DNA of 64,000 nt. It comes from Lycorma delicatula (Eukaryota > Arthropoda > Insecta > Hemiptera > Fulgoridae). Positions within the stretch are counted from its first letter, which is position 1. Every line of letters starts with the position of its first letter. The translations under genes and the position numbers were made by a program. The stretch lies in the NCBI RefSeq assembly GCF_047948215.1, contig NC_134464.1:35463020-35527019 (forward strand), given 5' to 3'. This document shows, one piece after another, positions 1 to 11,996 of this stretch. The notes under the pieces are model-generated. The model searched no databases. It was not told where the DNA came from and saw nothing but the letters and a program-made list of their open reading frames with translations.

Positions 1-539
1 ATATCTTCTCCTTTGTTAATTAATTTTGTAATATTGTTTTAATCAAGCGTTTTCCATAGTTTTCGTTGAGAGCCTTCAAGATAATGCTAGAGGATTTTAT
101 TTTTTGTTATTTGTGAAATTGTATAATTTTATTCCTGATATTATCTATATAATATATAACTATTTTGTTCTGAGTAAAATATTCAAGGAAGATTACAAAT
201 TATTTACAACAACTTTGTTGTGTTTCTTTATGACTTTATAACTAATAAAACTTTTTGTGTTATAAAAATCTATAAATATAAAATTGAGTACAAATTTTGT
301 TTATTTACAGATTACGGATTTATCTTAAAACTATGATGGCTAATTATATTGTTAACTGAAACCGATTTGGTCAGTAAGAAAAGTTTTACTGAGAGTTATA
401 AAAATATTAACACATATTATAAATATGTTATACATATTTTATAAACGGGTTGATATAAGTTTTTGTTTTTACATTCTTTACGAATAAAGATGTAGTGATA
501 ATAAATCATATGTAAACTTTCGAAGAAACAGGCTACCTG
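1..539. other. AT-rich, no feature recognised
   Basis: No coding frame, repeat or structure that I can defend. Strongly AT-rich with short homopolymers. Confidence 0.5.
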
Positions 540-1436
540 TTTTCCAATATCTGTATTTAGTGAAGGAGATATACTTTGAGAAGGCCTCTTTTATCTGTGG
601 TTAGGCCTTCAAGGACCACATAAGTATAATTTTATTGGTCTGTTTCTTTTTCTTTCAGAAGTTCTTCATTCTTTCAGACTGTTTAACTCTTCTTTCTTCA
701 TTCCATTCTCCTCTTTTGGAGTTTTTTCTTTTCACCTGCAGGAACCTTTAATTCAAAAATTTTCTTTTCGATCTGGACAGTCACGTTCGATAATTTTGAA
801 CTTTTTGAGCTCTTCTTTTATCTGTTGAACATAGCCACCGTGACCTTTGTAGATCCAGAGTTTATGGAAAATCAGTTTTTTAGCCTTGATTGGTTTATTA
901 AGACCACGTGTCCATAAAAGTTAGTTATCATTTTCTTATTTTTACTTTCAGGTCTTCAATTTTATTTTTGTATATCTCTTTATTGGATCTCATTCAGTGG
1001 CCTTCTTCTGTTCTTCTTGGACCATAAGTCCTTAAAATTCTTCCTTTTGTCTTGAGTAGATCTTCTATTTCGTTTTGTTGTAGTATTCATGCTGTACAAG
1101 ATGTTTGATTAGCCTTATAACTGTTCCACAATGCCTTAATTTTGCATTTATAGTAAGGTTCTTTTTATTGTTAATATTCATTGTATAAAAGTTTAGTTCT
1201 AATATGTGCTTTTTTTTATCATAATCATCAGTTTATCTGTTCCATTTTTAACAATTATTTTTCCAAGATATTTAGAGTGGTTCGTGATCTTAATTTTGTC
1301 ATACTTTTTTTTCTGTTGTCTTTTTTGGATATTTCCTGGCACTTGACATCAATTTTGTCTTTGAAAAATTCTGCAAGCGTCTTTTTTCAGCTACTTCTTT
1401 CATTTGGTAAATTTGGTTGATTTCTTACTGTTCTGA
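540..1436 (-). pseudogene. LINE family Y, ORF2 C-terminal remnant
   Basis: On the minus strand, pieces in shifting frames read as the end of a non-LTR retrotransposon ORF2, downstream of the reverse transcriptase core. Going 3'-ward there is a KYLGKII segment (the usual post-RT 'YLG' block), a KNLTINAKLRH-like block, an RSNKEIYKK block, and a basic tail with GHVVRINKPIKAKKL, IFHKLW and GYVQQIKEELKKFKI. Stops and indels break the frame throughout, so it is dead. The same tail recurs near 11.6-12.0 kb and 14.5-15.5 kb, which makes this a repeated family. No RT catalytic motif is left. Clade assignment (RTE-like, Jockey-like or other) cannot be made from the tail. Confidence 0.7.
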
Positions 1437-2857
1437 TATTTAAAAACAAAATAAAAGAATAAAGTAATAATAATAATAATGAATCAATTATAAAACATTG
1501 CTTTGCTTTTATTATTTGATTATTTAAAGTCTTCGATGATCTTATGAAGTGACAGTGTTCGTAAAATAAACATACCAGTAGCCTGTTAGAATCTCTGGAT
1601 TACCAGGACATGACCTGTTCTAATTACGATTCAAAAACAGGATGGTGATGTGATACGATCAAGTACCATTAGCATTAAAATGCCAGGCCTGGAATTGTAT
1701 AAAATAGCAAAAGCAAGTGTGACTGTTATCGTTTGTTATTCAATTGGTTAAGCATATCTAAAATCATTAAGAAATTGGGACAAATACTCTTAAGTAGAAC
1801 ATCTTTTTAATGTGAAATAGTTCCTCATTTATTCTTACCAGAAATTGACCTTTATGATTGTATTTTTCTGTAATTTTAAAAAAAACCATCAGTTCCTTGA
1901 TGATAATTATTTCTTGGAAAGTGTTTGTTAACATCATATCCTGTCAAGAAAAACTTGTTTATAAGACAGCTAAGTTTGTCATTTTATGAACAAAGGTCAT
2001 ACGTATTTACCAGCCTTAACTTAGCAAAAGTACAACAAACTACTAGAAACTTCTGCTTTATATGATTGATTTTCTCAAGTTAAAAAAATATAAATTTGTA
2101 ATTAAAGCAATTCTGTGCAATGTAGGTAAAGAAAAATATTAAATATGAGCAGAAGTAGAGAATTTTTTGTAAGGATCTTAAATGCCTGATCTTTTAAAAT
2201 TTCTAATGTGATAAATCTAATATTTTAATCTTGACATGTATTTATCAATTAAAAATTAGCTGTTGTTACCAGTGTTATATTAACTCGTTCTTGGACTATG
2301 TATGTGAGATTCATACTACGGAACCTTTCAGTTGAATTTTGAAGCACTTCTGCTTATCCATTCGTTCTGAAATTTTGCATAAAGCTTTGCTCCTGATGAC
2401 AACAAATTTTAGCAACATTTTCAATTTGCTAAGATGAGTTATCTTAACATAAAACTTACATATGGGATGGGGATTCAACTGAGAAAAATAAGCGTCACAT
2501 GCTAGCTGTTAACACAGTTCATTCAAGAATTGTTTACAAATAATGATACTCTTTTGTGAACGGTTTTTGATCATGCTCATATTTAGATATTTCAGTCTGC
2601 GATTGAAATATTTACTTGAAAAATAAAAAAAATAGTCCTTTTATAATTATAACAGTAACAGCCTAACAGTAAAGATCTGCTATTCTTTCTTACATAAAGA
2701 TTTACTTTTGAACAATAATATGGCACATTCATAATGTTTTTAGATTTTCCAGGTCGTAATTTATTTCATTATTATACAAACAGTTACTGAACATTTTGAA
2801 AATGAAAATTTCTAACCAAATTAAATTCGTTATAGAAATTTGCACTGCACAATTTTT
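1437..2857. other. AT-rich spacer with a short (TAA)n
   Basis: A short TAA trinucleotide run lies at about 1466-1481. I see nothing else. Confidence 0.5.
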
Positions 2858-2940
2858 TTTTTTTAAATATATTAAAAAAAAAACTTTTTAAAAACCGCTC
2901 TTATATTAAATGCACTAACAAGTAGAAAATAAAAAAAAAA
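2858..2940. repeat. Duplicated tip of the adjacent foldback element
   Basis: This stretch resembles the outer left end of the foldback element that follows: both contain a homopolymer A run, a 'CGCTC/CGCTCC' block, TTAAATGCACTAA and an A-rich stretch, at a spacing of about 78 bases. It looks like a tandem duplication of the element's terminus or an abutting partial copy. Confidence 0.6.
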
Positions 2941-3377
2941 TGTAAAAAAATTTTTAAAACATCGCTCCTTAATTAAATGCACTAAAAGGGGAAAAAATAA
3001 TTTTACGATGGTATCAGAATGGATTTGACAACAAGCTTTAAATAACTAAAGATGATGGTGATGTGTAAGATTATGTGAAATTCATAGCTTCAAATTAAAA
3101 ATTTGATGTTTTTGCCAATTTTTTCTTATATGTGATGAATGGCTTAAAGAGTGGGATGCAAAGATTTGTACTTTGAAATGAAGTACCCCACTCTTTAGGC
3201 TATTCATCACACATGAAAAAACTGGCAAAATTTCAAAGTTTTAATTTGATGCTATGACTTAATCTTTCACATCACCATCAAAGGTTGTTGTCAAATCCAT
3301 TCTGAGATACCATCCTAAAATTATTTTTTACCTTTTAGTGTGTTAATTAAGATTGTTGTTTTAAAAAAAAAATTACA
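2941..3377. mobile_element. Foldback (long inverted-repeat) element, 437 bp
   Basis: The left arm (about 2941-3155) and right arm (about 3187-3377) are imperfect reverse complements of one another over roughly 200 bases, with a loop of about 30 bases. Matching landmarks run in mirror order: GAATGGCTTAAAGAGTGGG against its complement around the loop, then GGATTTGACAAC, then a TTAATTAA-containing tip. No coding capacity. It would form a long cruciform, or a hairpin RNA if transcribed. This is typical of a foldback or palindromic MITE. I could not identify the target duplication. Confidence 0.8.
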
Positions 3378-4938
3378 TATTTTTTATTGTATTTCAATTG
3401 GATTCTTCTGGCATGAAAAAATTGGTAAGGAAAGAATTTTTTTTATTTTTATATTTTTAATTGTATGGGAAAATTTAATATTCTTTATATAGTCAGAAAA
3501 AAATTAAGTTTTGATGAAAAAATTTTGTTATCGCTTCACAACTAATCTTTATGAACATTGTGAAATGCAGGAGCTAGCTTGAATTTTCTTATTTTGTTAT
3601 GCAAATAGTTAACTAGATCAGTTAAATAATATTTAAGAATTATGTAGTATTATTTTGGTAAATTGTGTAACTGTTTTTATGCATCAACTTTTAAGTGCTT
3701 TTTTTATATAACAAAACAATTATTTTACTATTAATTCATTTCGTTTTGTGTTTTTTGTAACTGTTTTGTTGAGTTTCTTGTTAACTAGTTATTTTATCAA
3801 TTTTTTTCTCTCTACAGTTTTCATAATTGGTGACATAATGATGATGAGATGATAATTTTTTTTTTATCTGAACAAATTTGATTAATTAATTTGGAATTAT
3901 TTTCAGGTGTGATGTAAAGATAATTGAAAAAACAAGTATAAATGTAAAAATACATTTAAAAAATGTTTTGTGTAATTATTAAAATAAAAAATTATATTCT
4001 GTTTCATGGTAGTGATACAAATTTGCTGGTTATTCAATCTTCTGATAATTAAGATTATGTTAATTACTTTTTCTTTTTTTTTTAAAGAAAACCATTATCT
4101 GTTGTAAAACTGTTAACAGATTGGCACATGTTGGATTAACTGTGTGTGTCATTTTTAATGTATGTAATAATGTATTTTATGTACTCTTAAAAGTGTACAT
4201 AAAAGTGTATTACTTTGATTTTATTTTGACTCAAAAGGGAAAACATGATCTTTTTCATTTGATATGTATGATTCTAGGGAAGTCTTCAGATATCTATTGA
4301 TTGGGACTTTGAATTGTTTCTATATCTCTTTTTATTATAATGAGTGTACTTGTACACAGCTGTTGCACCCATTGATCAGCATGATGTGTGGTTTAACTGG
4401 ACGCTAGATTGGTAGTTAGAAATAATATCAAGGAATTGTTAGTGTTAAAAATAACTGATTCAGCTTCAAAATATTGACCTCTCAAATCGGAAAGCTTAAC
4501 CATGTACACCACTCCAAGATATGATTTACCGAAATCTATATAGGAAAATAAATATTTTCGTTAAGAGGTTTGGAACTTTCGTTCAAATAATTATTTTAAC
4601 CATAAAATTTATTATTAATGTAATTTTATCTTTATTTTTCCCTTAAAATTGTAAAATGAGTCTGTGTGCATGAAACATAAACATTGATTCAACGAAATGG
4701 GATTGATGGAGGAATTTCTGGAGGAAAAATATTTATTTTTGTTTCAAAAACTTTTTGATCGGTAAAAATTTGTTTTAATTCTGAATAAAAATCCTGATAT
4801 CCTGAGAAATTATGGGCTAGATGAGTACCTATTATTATCTGAAAGGGGTTGAGCTATTTTTTTTTTATAGAGTTTACTTATTTTGGGCAAAGAGGTATTT
4901 CTATGCGTTCGCCATCCTTTCTCATTATTTATTTCTTA
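3378..4938. other. AT-rich, no feature recognised
   Basis: No coding frame or repeat that I can support in these 1.5 kb. Confidence 0.5.
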
Positions 4939-5366
4939 CTAGCTGACGTGGCAATGCTTCGCCACTGCTAGATTTGAGTAGATAGATAGATTAAATGAAC
5001 ACAAATGAAAGCTTGATAAAACATTAAAAGACTAAACATTACGGAAAGTCACAAAATTTAATCTCTCTCTTCTTCCCTTTTTTGCATCTTACTTTTCCTC
5101 CTTCTTCTCTTTTCCCCCTTTTCCTTTCTCCCTATTTCCCTTTTTGAAATATTTTTTTCGCAAGAATATTTCTTTTCACGTAACTAATATTTATTCTGAA
5201 TATGAGCCAAATAGGACCATAAATACGATTTTTCGAAATATCTTGACCCCAGCGCCACCTAGCGTACAGTACAACTCACCAAAGTTTCATTCTAATCGGA
5301 TGAATGGTATAGGAACGCGCATACGGGACAAATAAACATTCATTTATATATTCTTATATATATATG
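4939..5366 (-). mobile_element. Non-autonomous Helitron, short copy
   Basis: Read on the minus strand the element ends in CTAG (the Helitron CTRR signature) at 4942-4939, followed by a T. Just inside is a hairpin built on GGCGAAGCATTGCC, as in the copies at 29.9 kb and 57.3 kb. The opposite end is an AT dinucleotide stretch followed by AAATGAATGTT, the same 5' end as the 61.4-kb copy. The interior carries a pyrimidine-rich tract and the block 'TGAATATGAGCCAA ... CAGCGCCACCTAGCG' shared with the copies at 29.6 and 61.1 kb. No transposase is encoded, and a 63-codon frame inside it is chance. Confidence 0.7.
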
Positions 5367-5698
5367 TTAGAATTTATCCTTTGATCTTTTTATTTTGGGT
5401 TCTGTGGATGTAGTTCAGACCGTATTAGGTCCATATTGATGACAAGTATATAAGTCCATCCTATGTGTGCTGCCTGTAGATACAGGTAGAATGTAGGCAG
5501 GAATATGGGATTTACTAGCTGCAGAATCGTATCTTGTAGATCAGGTTTTCTAAATCCCTTTTATAGAATATTCCAGTTTTATATATAATTAAATAGGACT
5601 TCAGTGTTGTTTCTTTTAAATACTTTACACTCTTCCATACAGAATTACTTATTTTTTTCCTTTGAAGTGACGGGGATTAACTGCATCATTTCGTTCCA
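5367..5698. other. No feature recognised
   Basis: AT-rich sequence without a frame or repeat that I can support. Confidence 0.4.
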
Positions 5699-5778
5699 AT
5701 TTGCTGTACGAGAATAAAATTTCCCTGACTGGGATTCGAACCCAGGAACTCGGGATGAAAGACTGAGACGCAATCCCT
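5699..5778 (-). mobile_element. SINE-B fragment (tRNA-derived head)
   Basis: On the minus strand this reads like the 3' half of a tRNA: a stem and loop ending in GGGTTCGAATCCCAGTCAGG, which is a canonical T-arm and pol III B box. It matches the heads of the SINE-B copies at 14.4 and 35.05 kb. The A box and the SINE body are missing, so it is not a tRNA gene. Confidence 0.6.
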
Positions 5779-6870
5779 TCAGATTATTGTTAAAAAGATC
5801 TTAAGATGTGTAGATTTAATCATTAGGTTTATTTAAAATGGAGCTTTTTCAAACTGAACGGCTTGATTCTAGCTAAGAACAATTACCAAATTGTAATTTA
5901 AACTGTTCTTTCCTTTCAGAGATTATAATTTCAAATATTAACAATAGTACAATGAAGTAATATAATTCTGATTATGTTTTTACTCGATTGTAACAATAAG
6001 AATAGTTTTTTAATTTATATATTATGTTACGAGCCCCCATAATTTTTTTTATTTAGATGTTCGGTCTAACACGGTTATCAAAGTTTTGTATGTTACCAAA
6101 ATATTCATTAAATCGGTTATATTTATAAGAAATTAAGCAAAAAAAGTTTAATGGAAACTGGTAATCCATGCAAAGCAAAACTTTTTTTTTATGATTTTGT
6201 TTCATAGTATATTTTTTATTTTTAGTGTAAACAATTTTGAATTTACCTTATTTTTCAATACATTTTAGTTAGTTAATTACCCATTTCGAGGTTATGAGAA
6301 CTACCATTAAGTTAAAATTGTAGTCACTCATGTTGTACAATTACATTGTTTATTATGACATAAAAATAAAACACACTCTAAAATTAAAAAAAAAAATCAT
6401 TAATATTTTTTTTTATATATACATTATTTTATACATTTTTATTACAGCCGTGCTACGCACGATGGACATCGTTGTATTATTAAAAGTTAACATAAAATGA
6501 TGAGTAGTTGGAGAATTAACGTTAGTAATAATACTTTAGTAACCTAATTATAAGATTATAACGTGGAAATGTTTGATTACAACTATGTAATCAAACTATA
6601 TTGAAAGATAGATTTAAAGAGTAAGCTTTAATTTTCTTTTTTTAATTATATAATTTTATTGTTATAATACTGTCATATTGGAAATTTATGATAAAACTGT
6701 AATATTTATGTTAACACGGTCTACATAAATATTTTTAATTAAACATTTAAAGATCAGCGGTTGAATGGCCGATTCATTAACCTATTACAGCTAGGGAAAT
6801 TAGTTTTGGTGCGCTTGTCATCATCCCTTGATTGTTATTAAGTATGTATATTATTTGATTTTTAATTATT
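5779..6870. other. AT-rich, no feature recognised
   Basis: No frame or repeat supported over about 1.1 kb. Confidence 0.45.
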
Positions 6871-6872
6871 TT

Positions 6873-7566
6873 TACTTCCTTGTACAAAGTAAAGGAAGTA
6901 TTGTGATCGCGAAAAATGTTGGTTTTCAGATTTCAATGGAACTATCCATTTTGATCATCCCTGAATCCGTTTTGACTAGCTTCGGTATGACATTGTACGC
7001 ACTACGTACGTGTGTGCGTATGTATATCTCGCATAATTCAGAAACGATTAGCCGTAGTATGTTGAAAGTTTGGATTTAGAAGTGTTATAACATCTAGTTG
7101 TGCACCTTTCGTTTTGATTGCAATCTACTGGACCAAAAGTGTCCAAAAAATAAAAAAAAATTGGGTTTTGGACTTTTTCTTAACTGGAGTAATAAGACCT
7201 CATTGAGAGATTTTCAGCGATGTATTTTAATTAATGAAATATTTGGATCTAACAAGGGAAGGCTCATCGCATCGGTTCAGATCCGACTTCATCTATTATT
7301 ATTATTATTATTTTTAACTTCTTTTTTTTAATTTAAATTTATTGATATATTAATAATTATTAATCTCTGATTGTAAAAAAAATTACAAATTTATTTATAA
7401 TATATTATTATAAATATTTATAAATAATAATTCAATAATTACAATAAATAAAAATATATGAAAAAAAAAATCAGAAGTTATTAATGAAATAAAATTTTAT
7501 GTATTTTTAAAAATGTATATAAATAATTTAACAGGCGTACAAGGAAGTCATGCGGTGTCCACATCA
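6873..7566 (+). mobile_element. E-repeat copy 1 (full length, Helentron-like)
   Basis: Best-preserved member of a family with at least seven copies here. The head is a foldback: ACTTCCTT, a small loop, then AAGGAAGT. About 650 bases later the reverse complement of the first 12 bases (GTACAAGGAAGT, 7537-7548) occurs, followed by a short hairpin (ATGTGG-TGT-CCACAT in copy 4, one mismatch here). In the middle, near 7260-7290, is a tRNA-like T-arm around GGTTCAGATCCGAC. No real coding frame. Inverted subterminal 12-mers plus a terminal 3' hairpin are the known plan of non-autonomous Helentrons (HINE/DINE-1 type), which is my inference. Confidence 0.65.
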
Positions 7567-7762
7567 GTTTGTTTTTTAATCGCTATTGCAGGAGAAAAAT
7601 TAATTAAACTTTTTTTTCCACAATTTTTTTGTTCGACTATCTTTGTGAACGAATAATTTTCTGTTTTATAATTTTTGCAACTTTTTTTTATCTTATTTGG
7701 ATTTTTTTTGTTAAGAAACCTATGTTATTTTTTTTCTAATGAAAATGTTTGGGTTACTAATA

Positions 7763-7810
7763 TTACTACTACTACTACTACTACTACTAATACTACTAAT
7801 GTTAGTATTA

Positions 7811-7842
<32 letters not shown>
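7763..7842. repeat. Trinucleotide repeat (ACT)n / (AAT)n
   Basis: A run of ACT units grades into a run of AAT units, consistent with one trinucleotide tract that mutated and re-expanded. Confidence 0.9.
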
Positions 7843-7843
<1 letters not shown>

Positions 7844-7999
7844 TTAATAACTAATATTTGGGTACCAATAAGTAGGTAATAGTTATTAACGTAATAAATT
7901 AATATTTTACATTTGGATCTATTACCTTTCTATTGCCTTCTATTTTCTATTGCCTTTCTGTTTTTCAGTTTATATATACTCGTATGTATATTACAGGAA

Positions 8000-8001
<2 letters not shown>

Positions 8002-8049
<48 letters not shown>

Positions 8050-8050
8050 T
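8002..8050. repeat. (AC)n followed by (AT)n microsatellite
   Basis: About 17 AC units then about 8 AT units. The overlapping HTHT and CVCV frames on the two strands are artefacts of this repeat. Confidence 0.95.
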
Positions 8051-8259
8051 TCAAGTTGCCAGAAATTTATATATTTATTAAAAAAAAAAATAACTAATTT
8101 ATTTAACAAGAGATAAATATTAAAATCTAAAAAACACATTGCTGTTTAATATAGGATAATTGCTAATATAAAATAAAGAGCGTGCGGGTGACAACTTTGT
8201 ATATAGTATAACTTTTGACATTTTTTACATTTATTTAAACATATATATACACCAACCAA

Positions 8260-8430
8260 CCCACCGGGTTAGTCTAGTGTTGAAATCGACATCGCAAATC
8301 AGGTGATATCGAAAACGAGAGTTCTAAGGTTCAACTAGTAAAGGCAATTACTTTTAAACAGATTTGAATACTAGATCGCGGATACCGTTTTTCTTTGGTG
8401 GTTAGGTTTTTCAATTAACCACACTGAGAA
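8260..8430 (+). mobile_element. SINE-A copy, degraded
   Basis: Starts with CCCACCGGGTTAGTCTAGTG, a diverged pol III A-box head, then an internal AAATCAGGTGATATCG block and AGGTTCAACTAGTAAAG (B-box equivalent), and then the body ('GATTTGAATACTAGATCG', 'TTCTTTGGTGGTTAGG', 'CAATTAACCACAC') shared with the complete copy at 54.4-54.7 kb. The tail is lost beyond about 8430. Confidence 0.8.
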
Positions 8431-8564
8431 GGCCAAACCACCCGTAAAACCTGCTAGGAACATTCCAGTGGCAAAAAACATCAACGCTTATGGAATAGCC
8501 AAGGATCGAATACAACTGAATGACCAAATTTGATTTATTTATTTATTTATATATATATATTATA

Positions 8565-8568
<4 letters not shown>

Positions 8569-8620
<52 letters not shown>
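8569..8620. repeat. (AT)n microsatellite
   Basis: About 26 uninterrupted AT units, preceded by imperfect ATTT and AT runs from about 8535. Confidence 0.95.
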
Positions 8621-8621
<1 letters not shown>

Positions 8622-8624
<3 letters not shown>

Positions 8625-10439
8625 TTTATGACGCTCCCGGTAATGTAAGGATTCGAAAGCGGGGACATAATCTGAATCTGTTCAGCCGTTGGGCTGCTAA
8701 TTGGAACAAACGTACTTACACTCCTTTTTGGGTAGTCTTGTAGAAAGGATTATTATTGTATTATGATATTCCGGTAATGTTTTATCTGTGCTTAAATAAT
8801 GTGGTGTTTCGTATTATGCAGTTTAATAAAATTGAAAATTAGGTTTTTTTATTTAAAAAATTTTTTCCTTATTAAATAAATAATCTTAAAATTATTTTGT
8901 TTATATGAGAAAGCCTGATTGGCAAACCGGTTTCTATGTTTAAAATTGTTATAATTAATTATGTTTTTTTTTTCTGAACTTGATTATATTTCCGTATTGT
9001 ATCAGCTTTAATAGTTTTATTAGTCAGGTGTACTTATATAACAAATTTCTCCAAATTAGTTAACCTTATTGGCCTCGAAAGTTATGCTACGTTAGTAATG
9101 AGACATAAATTTTTTATTTATGTGTCTGTTTAAATAAATAAATACAAATTATTATTTATTTTTCCTAATTGATAAATTTCTAAACCTAAATTAATTCCTT
9201 TTTTTTAATTTAATTTTTTTGTTATCTGCATAAATAAAAGGCAGTCCTTCGTTTTGTGTGTGTTCTAATAACTCATAAACTATTTAACCGATTTCTCTGA
9301 AAATATCGCAATTTATTATTATTTGTCCCCGGAAATTTTTACATTTTATTAGTTCCATAATATTTAATAATGTAATAGTCGATATTGACATAGATAACGA
9401 TCGATATAGACGACAACTCTCGATTTATACGACATTAAATTTAGTAAAACAAGTTTTAGGTTGTTTATTTATACGTTTTTTTTTATTCATGATTATTACT
9501 TATTTAATGAATTGATATTGTCAATTTTATTATTTTCTTAATATAATTTGTCAAATATAATACAAAATTTATTTATTCATACCTCAAATTTAGCAATAAC
9601 AAAGCATTGCAAAGTATAAAAAAAAAACTAAAATAAAAACCAGTAGGTTTTTGTGTACTACGTTTAATTTTTTATACATATAGAATATTACCAATTAAGG
9701 ATGGTAATTGCAATTGTGTAATTATTTTAATTAATTTCTTTTTTATAACTGGATTCTGTGAAATTTATTTTCTGTGAGATGAATTATGGTTTTTTTAGTT
9801 CGGAAAATTTTCTCGTTTATGGGTATCCCTTTACATCCGTTTATTTTTTACTTGCAACGTAGTATGCATACATTAATTATACAAAGGTAAAATGAATGCA
9901 TTTCTTCATTATTATTTTCATATTTAGTGGCTGTTATATTTTTGTACTATATTTTAAAAATTCATTTTTTAATTATATATTTCTATCTTCGTGGAATTTT
10001 TTACGAAAATATGAACAACCATTAATTTCTTTTTTAATGAAAAAAGTGGAGTTATTTTGTAGATTTTAAAACATAATATGCGTAACTGGGATTCAAACTC
10101 TTAACCTTCCGTATGAAAGGTTATTTTTCTTTTTAAATAATACGATTAGTAAAAAGGAACGTGTGATTAATTTTGAAAAAAAAGCTGGCTGAGAAAAAAG
10201 TTGTAATACTTTTCTGACATCGATTTTTTATTCTTATATAGTGGGAAAATAATGATATGAAAATAAACCAAGAAAATATTTTTAAAAATTCAAAAAATCG
10301 TTTTTTTAACTTTTAGTCGGCTCTCCGACACCCAGTATTGTTCAAAGTATTTAAATTTTTTTGTCACTTGCACTATTACTATGCCTAAGAAGACATAAAA
10401 AAAATTATTGCATAAAAAATATACAATAAGTAAAAAGAT
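8622..10439. other. AT-rich, no feature recognised
   Basis: No frame, structured repeat or SINE head that I can support in 1.8 kb. Confidence 0.45.
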
Positions 10440-10874
10440 AACTTTTAGATTTTTGGAGAAGTGGGAATTTGGGGTAAAACTTAAAAAAAAAAAATGGGAA
10501 GATAAGCATTCGTGAATTTAATACAAAGTGTGGTGTTATGCTTGCAAAAGTTTGAGAAAGTTGAACCTACAAACCTATCCTACCTCCAGGAGATATTGAC
10601 CTCAAAAGTTTACCAACAAGTTGCCCCATATACATGAGTTTCCGTACAAATTTTATCAAACTGTGGAAGTTTGATAGTGGAAAGTTATTAAGCTTAAAAC
10701 ACGCAAACACACGTATATGTTGGTACATGTATGTATTTTTTGTTTGTTTTTGCGGGTCCCCGTTTCATGAAACGTCGAGAAATGAAAAAAAAAACCCGTA
10801 CTCCATTTTTTGACTGTCTACCGTACTTTCCTTCTTGCAGTATATATTAGAACTATGATGTCAGGAAAGTAAAA
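10440..10874 (-). repeat. G-repeat, E-like head hairpin
   Basis: Read on the minus strand it begins with ACTTTCCT and folds back about 30 bases later on AGGAAAGT, the same head layout as the E-repeats but with unrelated internal sequence. The left boundary is uncertain. Only one copy lies in this window, so its status as a repeat family rests on the shared head design. Confidence 0.35.
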
Positions 10875-11614
10875 ATTCGAATATAATATCAACTTATTAT
10901 TTTTTTTTAAATAAAATAAGTTGAAATTTTTTTTTCAAAATAAAACTTGTTAATAAAAAAAAAGTAAAATTTTTAATATATATAAAATTTATTTATAATT
11001 TATGTAGTAGAACAAATAATAAATAATGTAACTTACCAGATACATTTTGAAGTTTACTGGCATATTTGTAGTGTATATAGTAAAAATAAGTCCTTGACAG
11101 TGATAATGCTCTCTTTAACGTTTGGCACTGGATTAATATACTATTGGATGGTACGACGGCTATATACTTATACCACTTTCACTCCTTCCATGCACTATTT
11201 TTTCCTCCACCTTTACCTCCTAAAAAGAGGAGGAAGTTGTTGAGGATGTATACCTTACCATTCATGATATCCGATAGCGTACTATAATCCCTTCTCTAGT
11301 AATAAAAAAAAAAAAATTACATTTTTTCCTATTTCTTTAATTCATTTAATCTTTTCCATTTTTGAACGACTTCTTCATGTTTGCTTCTCATTTTCTCATT
11401 AGAAATTATGTAGTAAAAGATTTATTTAATTTTTTTTAATATATAACTGGTTGATCTTTAAATTTTTTTAAATTCAACTTCTCTCTGAAGAGGGAGGATG
11501 TATTAATTTATCTCCATGACTCCAAAAAGTGTTGTACTAATGATTTACATATAGTCAAATGATTGTTTACTTTGTAGTTTGAGTGATGTTGCTTATAACA
11601 AATAGCGGAATGTT
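10875..11614. other. AT-rich, no feature recognised
   Basis: Poly(A) and poly(T) rich. Nothing supported. Confidence 0.4.
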
Positions 11615-11990
11615 AAGAGAATTTCCTTTCCAGGACATATTTTCAGAATGGAAGAGACCAGACTTAGACGGATAATCGAACTTTTCTGGAACAAGAAAAG
11701 CAGACTGAACTGGTTATACGAAGTACAGAAAGACATGGAGGATTAGAAATTAGATATAACCCATGTAAACCAAAAAACGAAAACCGGAAACTATGAGAAA
11801 TTAAAAAATAAAGAAATAAGATTCCTATCAAAACCCAAGAAAACAATGAAAGGGCAAGAAGATCTGAAACCCTTAGAAATTACTGGCAAAAAAGAAAAGC
11901 TGAAAAACAACAAATCAGCAAGAAAAGAAAGAACTTGCCAAAAAAAAAATGAACTAAAGTGATCCATTATGGTCTTAAAAGACCATAATG
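11615..11990 (+). pseudogene. LINE family Y, extreme 3' end
   Basis: The plus strand reads RGHIFRMEETRLRRIIELF, then NKKSRLNWLYEVQKDMED, then a lysine-rich tail. This is the same C-terminal block (GH-x-x-RM ... trp/leu-rich linker ... basic tail) seen at 0.54-1.4 kb and 14.5-15.5 kb. It is 5'-truncated and has an in-frame stop. The 3' end carries a short hairpin (11965-11990) directly before E-repeat 7. A 60-codon frame on the opposite strand is a shadow. Confidence 0.6.
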
Positions 11991-11996
11991 TAAACT

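Noticed and set aside
1181..1420. 79-codon hydrophobic plus-strand frame resembling a membrane protein
   Set aside because: It is the reverse of the A-rich, Lys-rich LINE-Y coding strand, which reads as Phe/Leu/Ile-rich on the other strand.
5699..5778. Possible minus-strand tRNA
   Set aside because: Only the T-arm half is canonical. It matches SINE-B heads and lacks a full cloverleaf.
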